This document shows, in pieces, positions 43,183 to 54,240 of a stretch of 64,000 nucleotides of DNA; within the stretch, counting starts at the first letter, position 1; each line of letters starts with the position of its first letter. The position numbers were made by a program, and so were the translations under genes. The notes beneath the pieces were generated by a model. That model saw only the letters and a list, made by a program, of their open reading frames with translations, ran no database searches and was not told the origin of the DNA. Source of the stretch: Sorangium cellulosum So ce56 (GTDB taxonomy: Bacteria > Myxococcota_A > Polyangia > Polyangiales > Polyangiaceae); assembly GCF_000067165.1 (NCBI RefSeq), contig NC_010162.1, positions 11,272,501 to 11,336,500 on the forward strand. Direction: 5' to 3'.

Positions 43183-45411
43183 CTAGTGCCCCCGCTTCGA
43201 CCCGCCGCTGAGAAGATCGCCGATCACCCGCTCCAGATCGTCGAGCGAGATCGGCTTCGCGATCTTCGGGTTGTCCACCCGCTCCACGAACTCCCGCGCG
43301 CTCGGCGTGAAGGCGCCGCCGGACATGAAGGCCATCTTCGGCAAGAGCTGCGGGAACCGCTCGCCGATCTCGTCGTACAGGGCCATCCCGCTCATCTGCG
43401 GCATCAGAAGGTCGCAGACGATCGCGTCGATCCGGCCGCCGCGGTCCCGCAGGAGGTCGAGCGCCTCGTGGCCGCTCTTCGCCACGAGCACCTCGTGCCG
43501 CTCCTCGAACGCGCGCGCGAAGGCGTTGAGCAGCATCGGCTCGTCGTCGACGAACAGGATCGTCCCGCGCGACGACGCGCGCGGCGGCTCCGGCGGCGGC
43601 CGCGGCGCGGGCAGATCCGTCGGGTTGAGGCCGGTCAGGCGGATCGTGAAGACGGTCCCGACGCCGGGCGTGCTCGACACCGTCATCGTGCCGTGCTGCT
43701 CCTCGACGATGTTGCGCGACACCCAGAGCCCGATGCCCGGGCGCGCGCTCTCCTCCTTCGTCGTGAAGAACGGGTCGAAGATCCGCTCGACGACCTCCGG
43801 GGTCATCCCGCGCGCGTTGTCCTCCACCTCGACGTGGTGGACGCCGGCGTCGAAGCGCGTCGTCACGCGCACCATGTTCTCGTCGCGGGGGCGGTTCGGC
43901 ATCGCCTGCGCCGCGTTGATGAACAGGTTCACGAACACCTGCGAGAGCTTGCCCGGATAGCCGACGAACGGCGGCATCTCGCCGTAGCTGCGCTCGATGC
44001 GGCAGAGCTGGCTGAGCTGCGGGCCCGTCATGCGCAGCGCGAGCTCGATCACGTCGACGAGATCGACCCGCTCGGGCTTGCGCTCGCTGCTGCTCGAGAA
44101 GAGGTTGAGGTCCGTCACGATGTCGCGCATCCGCTCGACGCCGGCGAGCGCCTCGTGGCACGAGCGATCGATGAGGTCGATGGCGCGCAGCAGGTCCTCG
44201 TACGAGCCCGAGGCGACCGGGCGCGCCGCCGAGACGAGCTTGTGCGCCCCGCTCCGGATCTGCTCCAGGTTCGCCATCACCCACGCCATGGGGTTGTTGA
44301 GCTCGTGCGCGACGCTCGCCGCGACCTGGCCGATCGAGGAGAGCTTCTCGCTGTGGAGGATCTGCGCGCGGCGCGCGACCTCCTCGGTGACGTCGCGCAT
44401 GAGCGCGAGCGAGGCGTCCTCGCCGTAGAGCCGCGTGATCCGGACCGTCATCACCTTGGTCAGGCCGGCGCGCGTCCCGCAGCGGATGGTGGCCTCCCTC
44501 GGCGCCTCGGCCCGCGACGCGGACAGCACGAGCGTGCGCAGGGCCGGCACGTCGGCCGCGACCGCGAGCGCGGTGATCGGCCGGCCGATCCACGCCTGCC
44601 GCGAGTGCCCGAAGAGCGCCTCGAACCGCACGTTCAGCCGCGTCAGCATGCCCTCCTGGTCGATCGTCGCGAGCACGTCGGACGAGAGCTCGACGATCTC
44701 GCGGTAGCGCTCCTCGGAGGCGAACAGCGAGCGCTGGGCGTACGCCTCGGCGAAGCGGTGCTCGAACTGGAGCAGCAGCGCGTCGACGGCGCGGAGCACG
44801 TCGATCGAGGACGAGCCGTCGGCCTCGGCGTCGTCGTGCGTCGTGTCGAGCACGCCCGCGACCGCGGTGCGGAACTCGGACGCGGCGATCAGCGGAGCGC
44901 TGATGGAGTACCCGGTCGCGTAGCGCTGCTCGACCAGGTGCGTGATGAACTCGTCGAGCAGCGTCTCGCTGCCGTCCTCGAGGATCCTGGTGAACGCGGC
45001 GAGCCAGGAGCGCACGTTCTCCGTGACCTCGCCCACGGGCCGGTCGGTGTACCGGCCCCGCTCCGGCGGCAGCGCCAGCACGTTCTCGATCCAGTCGTCG
45101 ATGAGCTCGTCCTTGTGCCGCTTGCAGAGGTCGAGGAGCCGCCGGCGCGCGAGCGCCATCGACGTCTCCGCGTTGGTCGGCGGCCCGTGGACCTGCGAGC
45201 GCCGCTCGCCGTCCCCCCCGCCGCGCGCGCCCCGCGACTCCGGGACCTGCGAGCGCCGCTCGCCGTCCCCGACCTGCGAGCGCCGCTCGCCGTCCCCCCC
45301 GCCGCGCGCGCCCCGCGACTCCGGGACCTGCGAGCGCCGCTCGCCGTCCCCCCCGTTGTGCGCGCTCTTCGCTTCCGGAAGCTCACGCTTGGCTTCCTCG
45401 TCCGCTGCCAT
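43183..45411 (-). CDS. Hybrid histidine kinase RsbRD-PAS-HisKA-HATPase-REC with N-terminal repeats
   Basis: ATG 45411, 5 nt after the serS stop, gives 742 residues. Residues 20-75 are a repeated GGDGERRSQV/PESRGARG segment. Then come an RsbR-N-like helical domain (about 88-190), PAS (about 230-345), HisKA with H369 (VAHELNNPMAWVMANL), HATPase (NLFINAAQAM; GIGLWVSRN), and a C-terminal receiver with D667. It is cytoplasmic. The repeat segment has palindromic DNA units of 27 bp and is probably a recent expansion. It is tightly coupled to serS by spacing, which is unusual for a kinase. Confidence 0.9.
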   Translation of the reverse strand: MAADEEAKRELPEAKSAHNGGDGERRSQVPESRGARGGGDGERRSQVGDGERRSQVPESRGARGGGDGERRSQVHGPPTNAETSMALARRRLLDLCKRHKDELIDDWIENVLALPPERGRYTDRPVGEVTENVRSWLAAFTRILEDGSETLLDEFITHLVEQRYATGYSISAPLIAASEFRTAVAGVLDTTHDDAEADGSSSIDVLRAVDALLLQFEHRFAEAYAQRSLFASEERYREIVELSSDVLATIDQEGMLTRLNVRFEALFGHSRQAWIGRPITALAVAADVPALRTLVLSASRAEAPREATIRCGTRAGLTKVMTVRITRLYGEDASLALMRDVTEEVARRAQILHSEKLSSIGQVAASVAHELNNPMAWVMANLEQIRSGAHKLVSAARPVASGSYEDLLRAIDLIDRSCHEALAGVERMRDIVTDLNLFSSSSERKPERVDLVDVIELALRMTGPQLSQLCRIERSYGEMPPFVGYPGKLSQVFVNLFINAAQAMPNRPRDENMVRVTTRFDAGVHHVEVEDNARGMTPEVVERIFDPFFTTKEESARPGIGLWVSRNIVEEQHGTMTVSSTPGVGTVFTIRLTGLNPTDLPAPRPPPEPPRASSRGTILFVDDEPMLLNAFARAFEERHEVLVAKSGHEALDLLRDRGGRIDAIVCDLLMPQMSGMALYDEIGERFPQLLPKMAFMSGGAFTPSAREFVERVDNPKIAKPISLDDLERVIGDLLSGGSKRGH
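45190..45351 (-). repeat. 27-bp palindromic units (P-S-P twice) in the kinase N-terminus
   Basis: Units starting at 45190, 45244, 45271 and 45325 each begin GACCTGCGAGCGCCGCTCGC. Each includes the 15-bp palindrome GCGAGCGCCGCTCGC. Two copies of a 27-bp spacer (CGCGCGCCCCGCGACTCCGG) separate them, giving an 81-bp P-S-P block duplicated in tandem. All units keep frame. This resembles a REP-like palindrome captured within a gene. Confidence 0.9.
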
Positions 45412-45416
45412 CGCTG

Positions 45417-46718
45417 TTACCTGCCGCGGAGGACCTCGCAGCCCATGAACGCACGGAGCGGCTCGGGCACGACCACCGTGCCGTCCGCCTGCTGGTACTG
45501 CTCGAGGATCGCGATGACCGTCCGCCCCACCGCGAGCGCCGACCCGTTCATCGTGTGGACGAGCCGCGGCTTCGCCTTCGGCTCCGGCCGGTAGCGGATC
45601 TGGGCGCGGCGCGCCTGGAAGTCGCCGAAGTTCGAGCAGCTCGAGATCTCGCGGTACACCCCCTGGCCGGGCAGCCACACCTCGAGATCGTACGTCTTCT
45701 GCGAGCCGAAGCCGAGATCGCCGGTGCAGAGCGCCGACACCCGGTAGTGCAGGCCGAGCCGCTTCAGGACCTCCTCCGCGTGCGAGGTGAGCAGCTCGTG
45801 CTGGCGGGCGGAGTCCTCCGGCGCCGAGAACCGCACGAGCTCGACCTTGTCGAACTGGTGCTGCCGGATGAGCCCGCGGACGTCGCGCCCGTGGCTGCCC
45901 GCCTCGCTGCGGAAGCACGGCGTGTAGGCCGCGTAGGCGATCGGGAGCGACGCGCCGTCCAGGATCTCGTCGGCGTGCAGGTTCGTGACAGGGACCTCGG
46001 CCGTCGGGATGAGGTAGAGGTCATACGCCCTCTCCGGGTCGCTCTTCTGCGTCTTGAACAGGTCCTCGGCGAACTTGGGCAGGTTGCCCGTGCCGAACAG
46101 CGCCGTGTCCTTGACGAGGAAGGGCGGCAGCACCTCGAGGTAGCCCTGCTCGCGCGTGTGCAGGTCGAGCATGAACGAGATGAGCGCCCGCTCGAGCCGG
46201 GCGGCGGCGCCCATCAGCACGGTGAAGCGCGCCCCCGAGAGCTTCGCCGCGCGCTCGAAGTCGAGGAGGCCGAGGGCCGTGCCGATGTCCCAGTGCGACT
46301 TCGGCGCGAACGAGAAGCTCGGCTTCTCGCCCCACGCCCGGACGACCACGTTGCCCTCCTCCCCCGCGCCCACGGGCACCGACGGGTCCGGCAGGTTGGG
46401 CACGACGGAGAGCAGCTCGGTCATCCGCTTCTCGAGCTCGGAGACGACCTGCTCGGCCTCCTTGATCCGCGTCGACAGGGCCTTCAGCTCGTCGCGCTTC
46501 TGCGCGAACTCGGGCGATTTCTTGTCGAGGCGCGCCATCGCTTCGTTCGCCGCGTTGCGCTCCGCCTGCCACCGCTCGAGCTCCTGGATGTTGGACCGCC
46601 TCGCGCTCACCGTGGAGGCGAAGTCGTCTCCGAGGCTGGCGGCGGCGGCGGGCGAGCGAAGGGCGAGCGCCGCGCGCACCTCATCGAGGTGCTCCGCGAC
46701 GTGGCGAGGATCGAGCAT
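45417..46718 (-). CDS. serS: Seryl-tRNA synthetase
   Basis: The 433-residue class-II synthetase has the long antiparallel coiled-coil arm (about 30-100) that contacts the tRNA-Ser variable arm. Motif 2 is FRSEAGSHGRDVRGLIRQHQF and motif 3 NGSALAVGRTVIAILEQYQ. TAEV(P) and ARQHELLTSHAEEVL fit the family. It charges tRNA-Ser. I take MLDPRHVAEHL (ATG 46718) as the start since the upstream nine codons are not conserved. The hybrid kinase follows 5 bp later. Confidence 0.96.
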   Translation of the reverse strand: MLDPRHVAEHLDEVRAALALRSPAAAASLGDDFASTVSARRSNIQELERWQAERNAANEAMARLDKKSPEFAQKRDELKALSTRIKEAEQVVSELEKRMTELLSVVPNLPDPSVPVGAGEEGNVVVRAWGEKPSFSFAPKSHWDIGTALGLLDFERAAKLSGARFTVLMGAAARLERALISFMLDLHTREQGYLEVLPPFLVKDTALFGTGNLPKFAEDLFKTQKSDPERAYDLYLIPTAEVPVTNLHADEILDGASLPIAYAAYTPCFRSEAGSHGRDVRGLIRQHQFDKVELVRFSAPEDSARQHELLTSHAEEVLKRLGLHYRVSALCTGDLGFGSQKTYDLEVWLPGQGVYREISSCSNFGDFQARRAQIRYRPEPKAKPRLVHTMNGSALAVGRTVIAILEQYQQADGTVVVPEPLRAFMGCEVLRGR

Positions 46719-46842
46719 ACCCCAGGGTCTAGCCGAAGCCCGCACGCGCGTCAGCAGCCGCGACGCGCCGCTCCGCTCCCAGGATGGGCCCGCCCCCCGC
46801 GCTCCCCGCCAGAGGCCCGGCGGGGAGCGGCGCGCAGGAGCG

Positions 46843-49596
<2,754 letters not shown>

Positions 49597-49657
49597 GCGG
49601 CCTCCTCCAACGTCCGGAGCGCCCTTGTAGGCGCCCCGAAGCCGCTAATCTAGTCCT

Positions 49658-50503
49658 ATGTGCGCGCGCTTCACCCTCGCCGTGCCGGACTTTGCGACCC
49701 TCCTGGCGATGCTCGAGCCGGCCTCTGGCGCGGGCCGAGCGCGTGGCGGTCCCGCTCGGTCGATTGCCGCTGATCCGGAGATTGCGGTGAGGTTTCGGCC
49801 TCGTTTCAACATCGCACCTGCGACCGTCCACCCGGTGCTGCGCGCGCGGGACGGCCGGCGCGCGCTGGTGGCGGCGACCTGGGGCTTCGTGGCGCGTTTC
49901 GCTAGGGACGGCGCCGGGCCTTCGCTCCTGGCCAACGCGCGCGCCGAGAGCGCGCGGGCGAAGCCGACGTTCCGCGAGGCGTTCGCGGCGCGCCGCTGTG
50001 TGGTGCCGGCGGACGGCTTCTACGAGTGGACCGGGCCCAAGGGCGCGCGGCGGCCCACCTGGTTCCACCCCGCGGAGGGCGGGCTGCTCCGCCTGGCGGG
50101 GCTGTACCAGCCGGCGAAGGACCCCGGCGCGGGCGAGCCCGACGTCCGGTTCACGATCCTGACCACCGAGGCGAACGCCGACGTCGCGCCGATCCACGAC
50201 CGCATGCCGGTCCTGCTGGGCCCCGGGGACGTCGACCTCTGGCTCGGCCTCGGCGACGGCGCGGACGCGGATCGGGCCGAGGCGCTGCTCCGGCCGGCGC
50301 CTCGCGGCGCCCTCGCGGCGCGCGCCGTCTCGCCGCGGGTCAACTCGGTCGCGCACGACGACCCCGCCCTGCTGCAGGAGCTCGCGGCGGAGGCCGCTGC
50401 TCCGAGGGCCGCTGCCCCGAAGGCCGGCGGCACGCTGCCGCTGTTCGATCTCGACGGCGGCGCGAGGCCCGCCGTCCCCTCCGGCCGGACCTCGCGCCGC
50501 TGA
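49658..50503 (+). CDS. SOS-response-associated peptidase family (YedK/HMCES)
   Basis: This 281-residue protein acts on abasic DNA: the catalytic Cys2 (MCARFT) forms a thiazolidine crosslink with abasic sites in single-stranded DNA (family knowledge). NIAPATVHPVLR, RAESARAKPTFREAFAARRCVVPADGFYEW and TTEANADVAPIHDRMPV contain the active-site N, E and H. Length is slightly above the usual 220 owing to an Ala-rich tail (about 235-281). A role in replication-fork protection is the expected one. No SOS box was identified upstream. Confidence 0.92.
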   Translation: MCARFTLAVPDFATLLAMLEPASGAGRARGGPARSIAADPEIAVRFRPRFNIAPATVHPVLRARDGRRALVAATWGFVARFARDGAGPSLLANARAESARAKPTFREAFAARRCVVPADGFYEWTGPKGARRPTWFHPAEGGLLRLAGLYQPAKDPGAGEPDVRFTILTTEANADVAPIHDRMPVLLGPGDVDLWLGLGDGADADRAEALLRPAPRGALAARAVSPRVNSVAHDDPALLQELAAEAAAPRAAAPKAGGTLPLFDLDGGARPAVPSGRTSRR

Positions 50504-50547
50504 GCTGCGGCAACGTGCGTCGATGTGCGCTGGCTGGCCTGCGACGC

Positions 50548-51312
50548 TCAGCGCGCGGAGGCGTTGCTCGCGCGACCGCCCTTGCGGCCCGTGCGGCTGG
50601 TCTTCGCCGGTCGGCTCGGCTTGCGCGCGGGCGCGGCTCGCCCGGTCTTCGCGGGCGCCGTGGCCGCTGCCTTCTTCCGTCCGGTCGTGGTGGTGCGGCG
50701 CCCCTTCTGCGCGCCCCGCGCCGGCTCGGCGCGCTGCGTCGACGCGCGCTTCGGCGCGCGCTTCGCGGGTGGACGCTTGGCCGCCGCCTTGCGCGCCGAC
50801 GGCTTCGCCGTGCGCGCGCGGCGGCCGGTGGCGGCGGGCATGCTCTTCGCGACGTTCCGAGCGAGGAGCGCCTCCACGTCGCTCTTGCGCACCTGGCCGA
50901 AGCGCGCCTCCAGGCGGCTGCCGAGCTCCTCGAGGCGCGCGGCGCCCATGGCGCTCTCGACCTGGGGGAAGAGCTTCTTCTCCTCCTCCTCGACGTGGTG
51001 CTGCACGAGCTCCTTCAGCACGCCGAGCCTGGCGTGAAAGGTTTCGTCACCCGGCTCGGTGCTGAGCAATTTCTGCAACATGACGTCGACGAGCGCGTGC
51101 TCCTCGTACGAGGTCGGGATCAGGGGGGACGCGCCGAGCGCCTCCCGGCTCTCGGGGTAGAAGAGCTCCTCCTCGATGGCCGTGTGGCTCACGAGGGTCG
51201 CCACGAGCTCGTCGCGGAGCGCGCTGATCTCGTCGCTGTCAGCCTGCGACATGCGCTCGAAGAGCTCTTCGACTTCCTGGTGATGCTCCTTCAATAGGTC
51301 GGTCGCCTTCAT
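50548..51312 (-). CDS. Hemerythrin-like protein with histone-like basic tail
   Basis: Residues 1-150 of 254 form a hemerythrin HHE domain: HHQEVEELF, HTAIEEELFYP, EEHALVDVML and HHVEEEEKKLFP give the His/Glu ligands for a di-iron site that binds O2 or NO. The remaining 100 residues are Lys/Arg/Ala/Pro in AAAKRPPAKRAPKRA-type repeats, like eukaryotic histone H1 tails and bacterial AlgP/Hc1-type proteins. The fusion suggests a DNA-associated oxygen or iron sensor or protectant (inference). GGAG precedes the start. Alone, convergent with the YedK gene. Confidence 0.85.
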   Translation of the reverse strand: MKATDLLKEHHQEVEELFERMSQADSDEISALRDELVATLVSHTAIEEELFYPESREALGASPLIPTSYEEHALVDVMLQKLLSTEPGDETFHARLGVLKELVQHHVEEEEKKLFPQVESAMGAARLEELGSRLEARFGQVRKSDVEALLARNVAKSMPAATGRRARTAKPSARKAAAKRPPAKRAPKRASTQRAEPARGAQKGRRTTTTGRKKAAATAPAKTGRAAPARKPSRPAKTSRTGRKGGRASNASAR

Positions 51313-51664
51313 GCGGGGACTCCTTCACGGAAAGATGAAGCGCCGTCGAGGCGCTTGGCCTGTGCGGTCTGCGGGTCTGCGCGAAGCATGCCAGGCGAGA
51401 GGGGCGCGCGAAGCGAGCGCACGACGCGCACGCGCGGGCGCGGGCGTACGTCGATCGGCCAACCCGCGCGGGGCCTCGCGGCGCGCGCGACGCGGGGCGT
51501 GCTGCCCCGCAGCGAGGCATCATGGCGCCGCTGGAGCGTGATCGCGCGCGGCGTGCGCGATGTCGCGGACGCCTCCGCCCGCGCAGGGCGCCGGCGCGCC
51601 GCCGGGCGCCGTCAGCGGGCTCTCCTCGGCTCGCAGGCGCGGGCGCAGGTCGATCGCGCGGGCC
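51313..51664. other. Intergenic region, no feature found
   Basis: The stretch is GC-rich with many GCGCG runs. Frames on both strands are low-complexity and unsupported. The upstream half holds the ribosome site of the hemerythrin gene; I see no terminator or repeat. Confidence 0.4.
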
Positions 51665-53974
51665 TCAGTTCGCGCCCCATACGTTGAGCACGGCCGCCGT
51701 TTCGGCGTCGATCGTGGCCGGCTCCCGTTGCGCCGCGGGCGCGCGCACGGACAGGTCGAACGTCACGGTGCGCCGGAAGAGCGACACGGTGGCGAGGGGC
51801 ATCACCTCGCGACGGTTGAAGGCGCAGGTCGGGTCCACGTCGAGGTCGCAGAGAAAGGGGGGAACGCCGAGCCGACCCGAAAGCACGAGGTTGCCCCAGC
51901 GGGTGGAGTAACGATCGCCGAGGGCGGCGATCTGGGGGCCGCGCTCGACGCCCTCGAGGCCGGAGGCGACCGCCGCCAGATCCTTGCCGAGCGGCTTGCG
52001 GGCGAACGACAGGCCGAGGGCGGCGATCACCGTGCGCGCGACGTCGATGATCTCGGTCGGGGCGGCGACGCGCTGGCCGGCGTACAGATCACCGGGAAAG
52101 TGGACATAAAGCGGGAGCGTCAGGACGGGCTCCTGGAGGTCCATGCCCTCGCCGAAGAGCACGGCGTCGGAGCGCCCGCTGGCCAGATCGCCGGTCACGA
52201 TGAAGAGGGTCTCGTCCCACAGGCCGGCGGACTTGAGGGTCCCGATGAGGTTGCCCAGGGCGCGGTCCTGGCCGGCGAGGGCGATGGAGAAGAGGTCGCG
52301 GATCCGGTCGCGATCCTCGGGGCTGAGCACATCGCGGCGCCGGTTCCTCAGCCTGGCCAGCACCTGCGCGGCGCGGCGCGGCTCGACGGGGCCGGCGTAT
52401 TCGGCGGGCTTGAGGGCGTTCAGCTCCTTCGGGCTGACCTCCCAGGGCGGATGGCCGCCGCGCGCGTGGACGAACGCGAGGAGGCGGTTGGACGCGTCCT
52501 GGCGGACGGTCTCGCTGATCCAGGTGGCGGCGGCGTCGATCGGGGTGGTGGCGGGCTCGCCGCTCGTCGGGGGGTGCTCGAGGACCCGGGACCAGCCGGG
52601 TCCGAAGCCGAACGCCCGGAACGTGGTGGGGACGCCGGTGAAGAACCCGGTGCGGATGCTGCTGTCGCTCGCGATGGCGCCGATGGTTGTGATGCGGGCG
52701 GGGAGGCGGGCCCCGGCGTCGGCGACGGTATGGGCCGGCGGCGGGAGACCGGTGAGCAGCGACGCGGCCACGGCGGACACGACCGTGCTCGGCCCGCGGT
52801 GGTGATCGAACGTCGTCGCTGACGTCGCGAGCTCCGAGAGCGTGGCGAGGTGCGGCGCCGGGCGACCGCTCCAGGGGGGCAGATCGGGCCGCTCGACCCC
52901 GTTCAGGGCGACGATCACGACCGCGCGCGCTGCGGGCACGGACGGCGGCGGCTCCGGCGATCCGGCGAGGAGGGGGTCGCCGAAGAGGATGCGTCCGCCG
53001 CGGGCCGCGGCGGCGGCGCGGAGCTCGAGGGAGATGAGGGACCCGGCGAAGGGCGCGAGCGGCAGCTCGACGTCGGTCCAGGTCGCCTTGTCGCCGCCCT
53101 CGACGTGGACGCGATGGAGCACGAGGGGCTCCTGGCCGTCGCGGAGGACGCGGATCTCGGCGTCGCCTCCTTCCGAGCCCAGCGCGCCGATGGAGGTGTG
53201 GAGGCGGGTCACCCTGGAGGGGCGAAAGGCGCAGCGGACCGCGCCCGGCGCGCGCAGCGCGATGGACCGGTGGGGGACGCCCGACAGCGCGGCGGCGGGC
53301 GCGACGACGTCGCGCAGGGTCGGGGGGCCGTACGTGGCCGGGTCCTCGTCCGGGATGCCCACGCGCACCCAGTCGACGTCGGCGAACGACTCCCCCGCGC
53401 GGAGCCGGCCGGAGAACTGGAGCGTGAGGGTGTGCAGGCCGGGGTCGGCGGGGAGCGTGGTGGTCGGGGTCGAGGCGATGCGGATCTGGTCGCGCTGGAG
53501 GCGGAGCGTCCCGAGCAGCTGGTCGTCCAGGGAGACGGTGGCGTACCTGGAGGTGAGCCCGACGGCCCGGGCGGACACGAAGATGGGGCTCGCGGACGGC
53601 AGGACGAAGGTGAGCTTGATCTGCCGGTCCGAGATCCGCGCCCAGGTGGATCCGTTGTGCTCGACCGCCTGGATGCCGGTGGGCACGGTGCCTTGCCACG
53701 CGAAGCGGCCGATGAGCGCGCCTGCGCCGGTGTCGAACAGGAGCCCTCGGTGCTCGAGATCGCAGCTCGGCAGCTCGTCGATGAGGTGCACGGCGTCGCG
53801 CGCCGGCGGCGGAGGCGTCGCCTCCGGGCTCGCGGACGCCGCGGCCGGGGCGTCCGAAGGCAGCTCGCGGGTCGACGTCTCGCACCCGGTGCAACCGGAG
53901 AGGAGCGCGGCCGCGGCGGAGGCGAGCGCGAGCGCGGCGGAGCGAGGAGGGGCCTGGAGGACGCGGGCGCGCAC
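51665..53974 (-). CDS. Sulfatase-fold lipoprotein, probably catalytically inactive
   Basis: The 769-residue lipoprotein (GTG start; lipobox LLSGC at Cys28) has two beta-rich N-terminal domains (about 60-330) and a C-terminal alkaline-phosphatase/sulfatase fold (about 350-650), from VVIVALNGVERPDLPPWSGR to TLFIVTGDLASGRSD. The nucleophile motif CxPxR in front of SLLTG is replaced by VSAVAASLLTG, so the formylglycine Cys/Ser is missing. Metal ligands of the first Asp pair are also absent. It may be a binding or scaffold protein at the outer membrane. It sits next to the T6SS cassette but reads away from it, and a link is not shown. Confidence 0.75.
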   Translation of the reverse strand: MRARVLQAPPRSAALALASAAAALLSGCTGCETSTRELPSDAPAAASASPEATPPPPARDAVHLIDELPSCDLEHRGLLFDTGAGALIGRFAWQGTVPTGIQAVEHNGSTWARISDRQIKLTFVLPSASPIFVSARAVGLTSRYATVSLDDQLLGTLRLQRDQIRIASTPTTTLPADPGLHTLTLQFSGRLRAGESFADVDWVRVGIPDEDPATYGPPTLRDVVAPAAALSGVPHRSIALRAPGAVRCAFRPSRVTRLHTSIGALGSEGGDAEIRVLRDGQEPLVLHRVHVEGGDKATWTDVELPLAPFAGSLISLELRAAAAARGGRILFGDPLLAGSPEPPPSVPAARAVVIVALNGVERPDLPPWSGRPAPHLATLSELATSATTFDHHRGPSTVVSAVAASLLTGLPPPAHTVADAGARLPARITTIGAIASDSSIRTGFFTGVPTTFRAFGFGPGWSRVLEHPPTSGEPATTPIDAAATWISETVRQDASNRLLAFVHARGGHPPWEVSPKELNALKPAEYAGPVEPRRAAQVLARLRNRRRDVLSPEDRDRIRDLFSIALAGQDRALGNLIGTLKSAGLWDETLFIVTGDLASGRSDAVLFGEGMDLQEPVLTLPLYVHFPGDLYAGQRVAAPTEIIDVARTVIAALGLSFARKPLGKDLAAVASGLEGVERGPQIAALGDRYSTRWGNLVLSGRLGVPPFLCDLDVDPTCAFNRREVMPLATVSLFRRTVTFDLSVRAPAAQREPATIDAETAAVLNVWGAN

Positions 53975-54240
53975 GGGGCGTGCTCTACCACGAGCGGGAG
54001 TCCTGGGCGGCCGGTGTCATCGGGCCGCCGGTGGTGTCGTTCACACGGCCGATCGTGCGACCCTGCTGGGGATGCCCCAATCGGCATCGGCCCATCCCCA
54101 CCCCGCGCGGCGAACACCCTTGGATCCTGAGCTGCGCCGGAGACGCTGCGGCGGAGGACGTGTACCGTTCTCCTCGCGAGGTGCGGCCGCACACCCTGCC
54201 GCCTGGCGCGCCGTCTGAGCGGCCGACGAGCGAGGAGAGC

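Noticed and set aside
45417..45918. N-terminal extension of the kinase through serS
   Set aside because: The frame is open through the end of serS by chance; ATG 45411 follows the serS stop and starts a hydrophilic, gene-like sequence.
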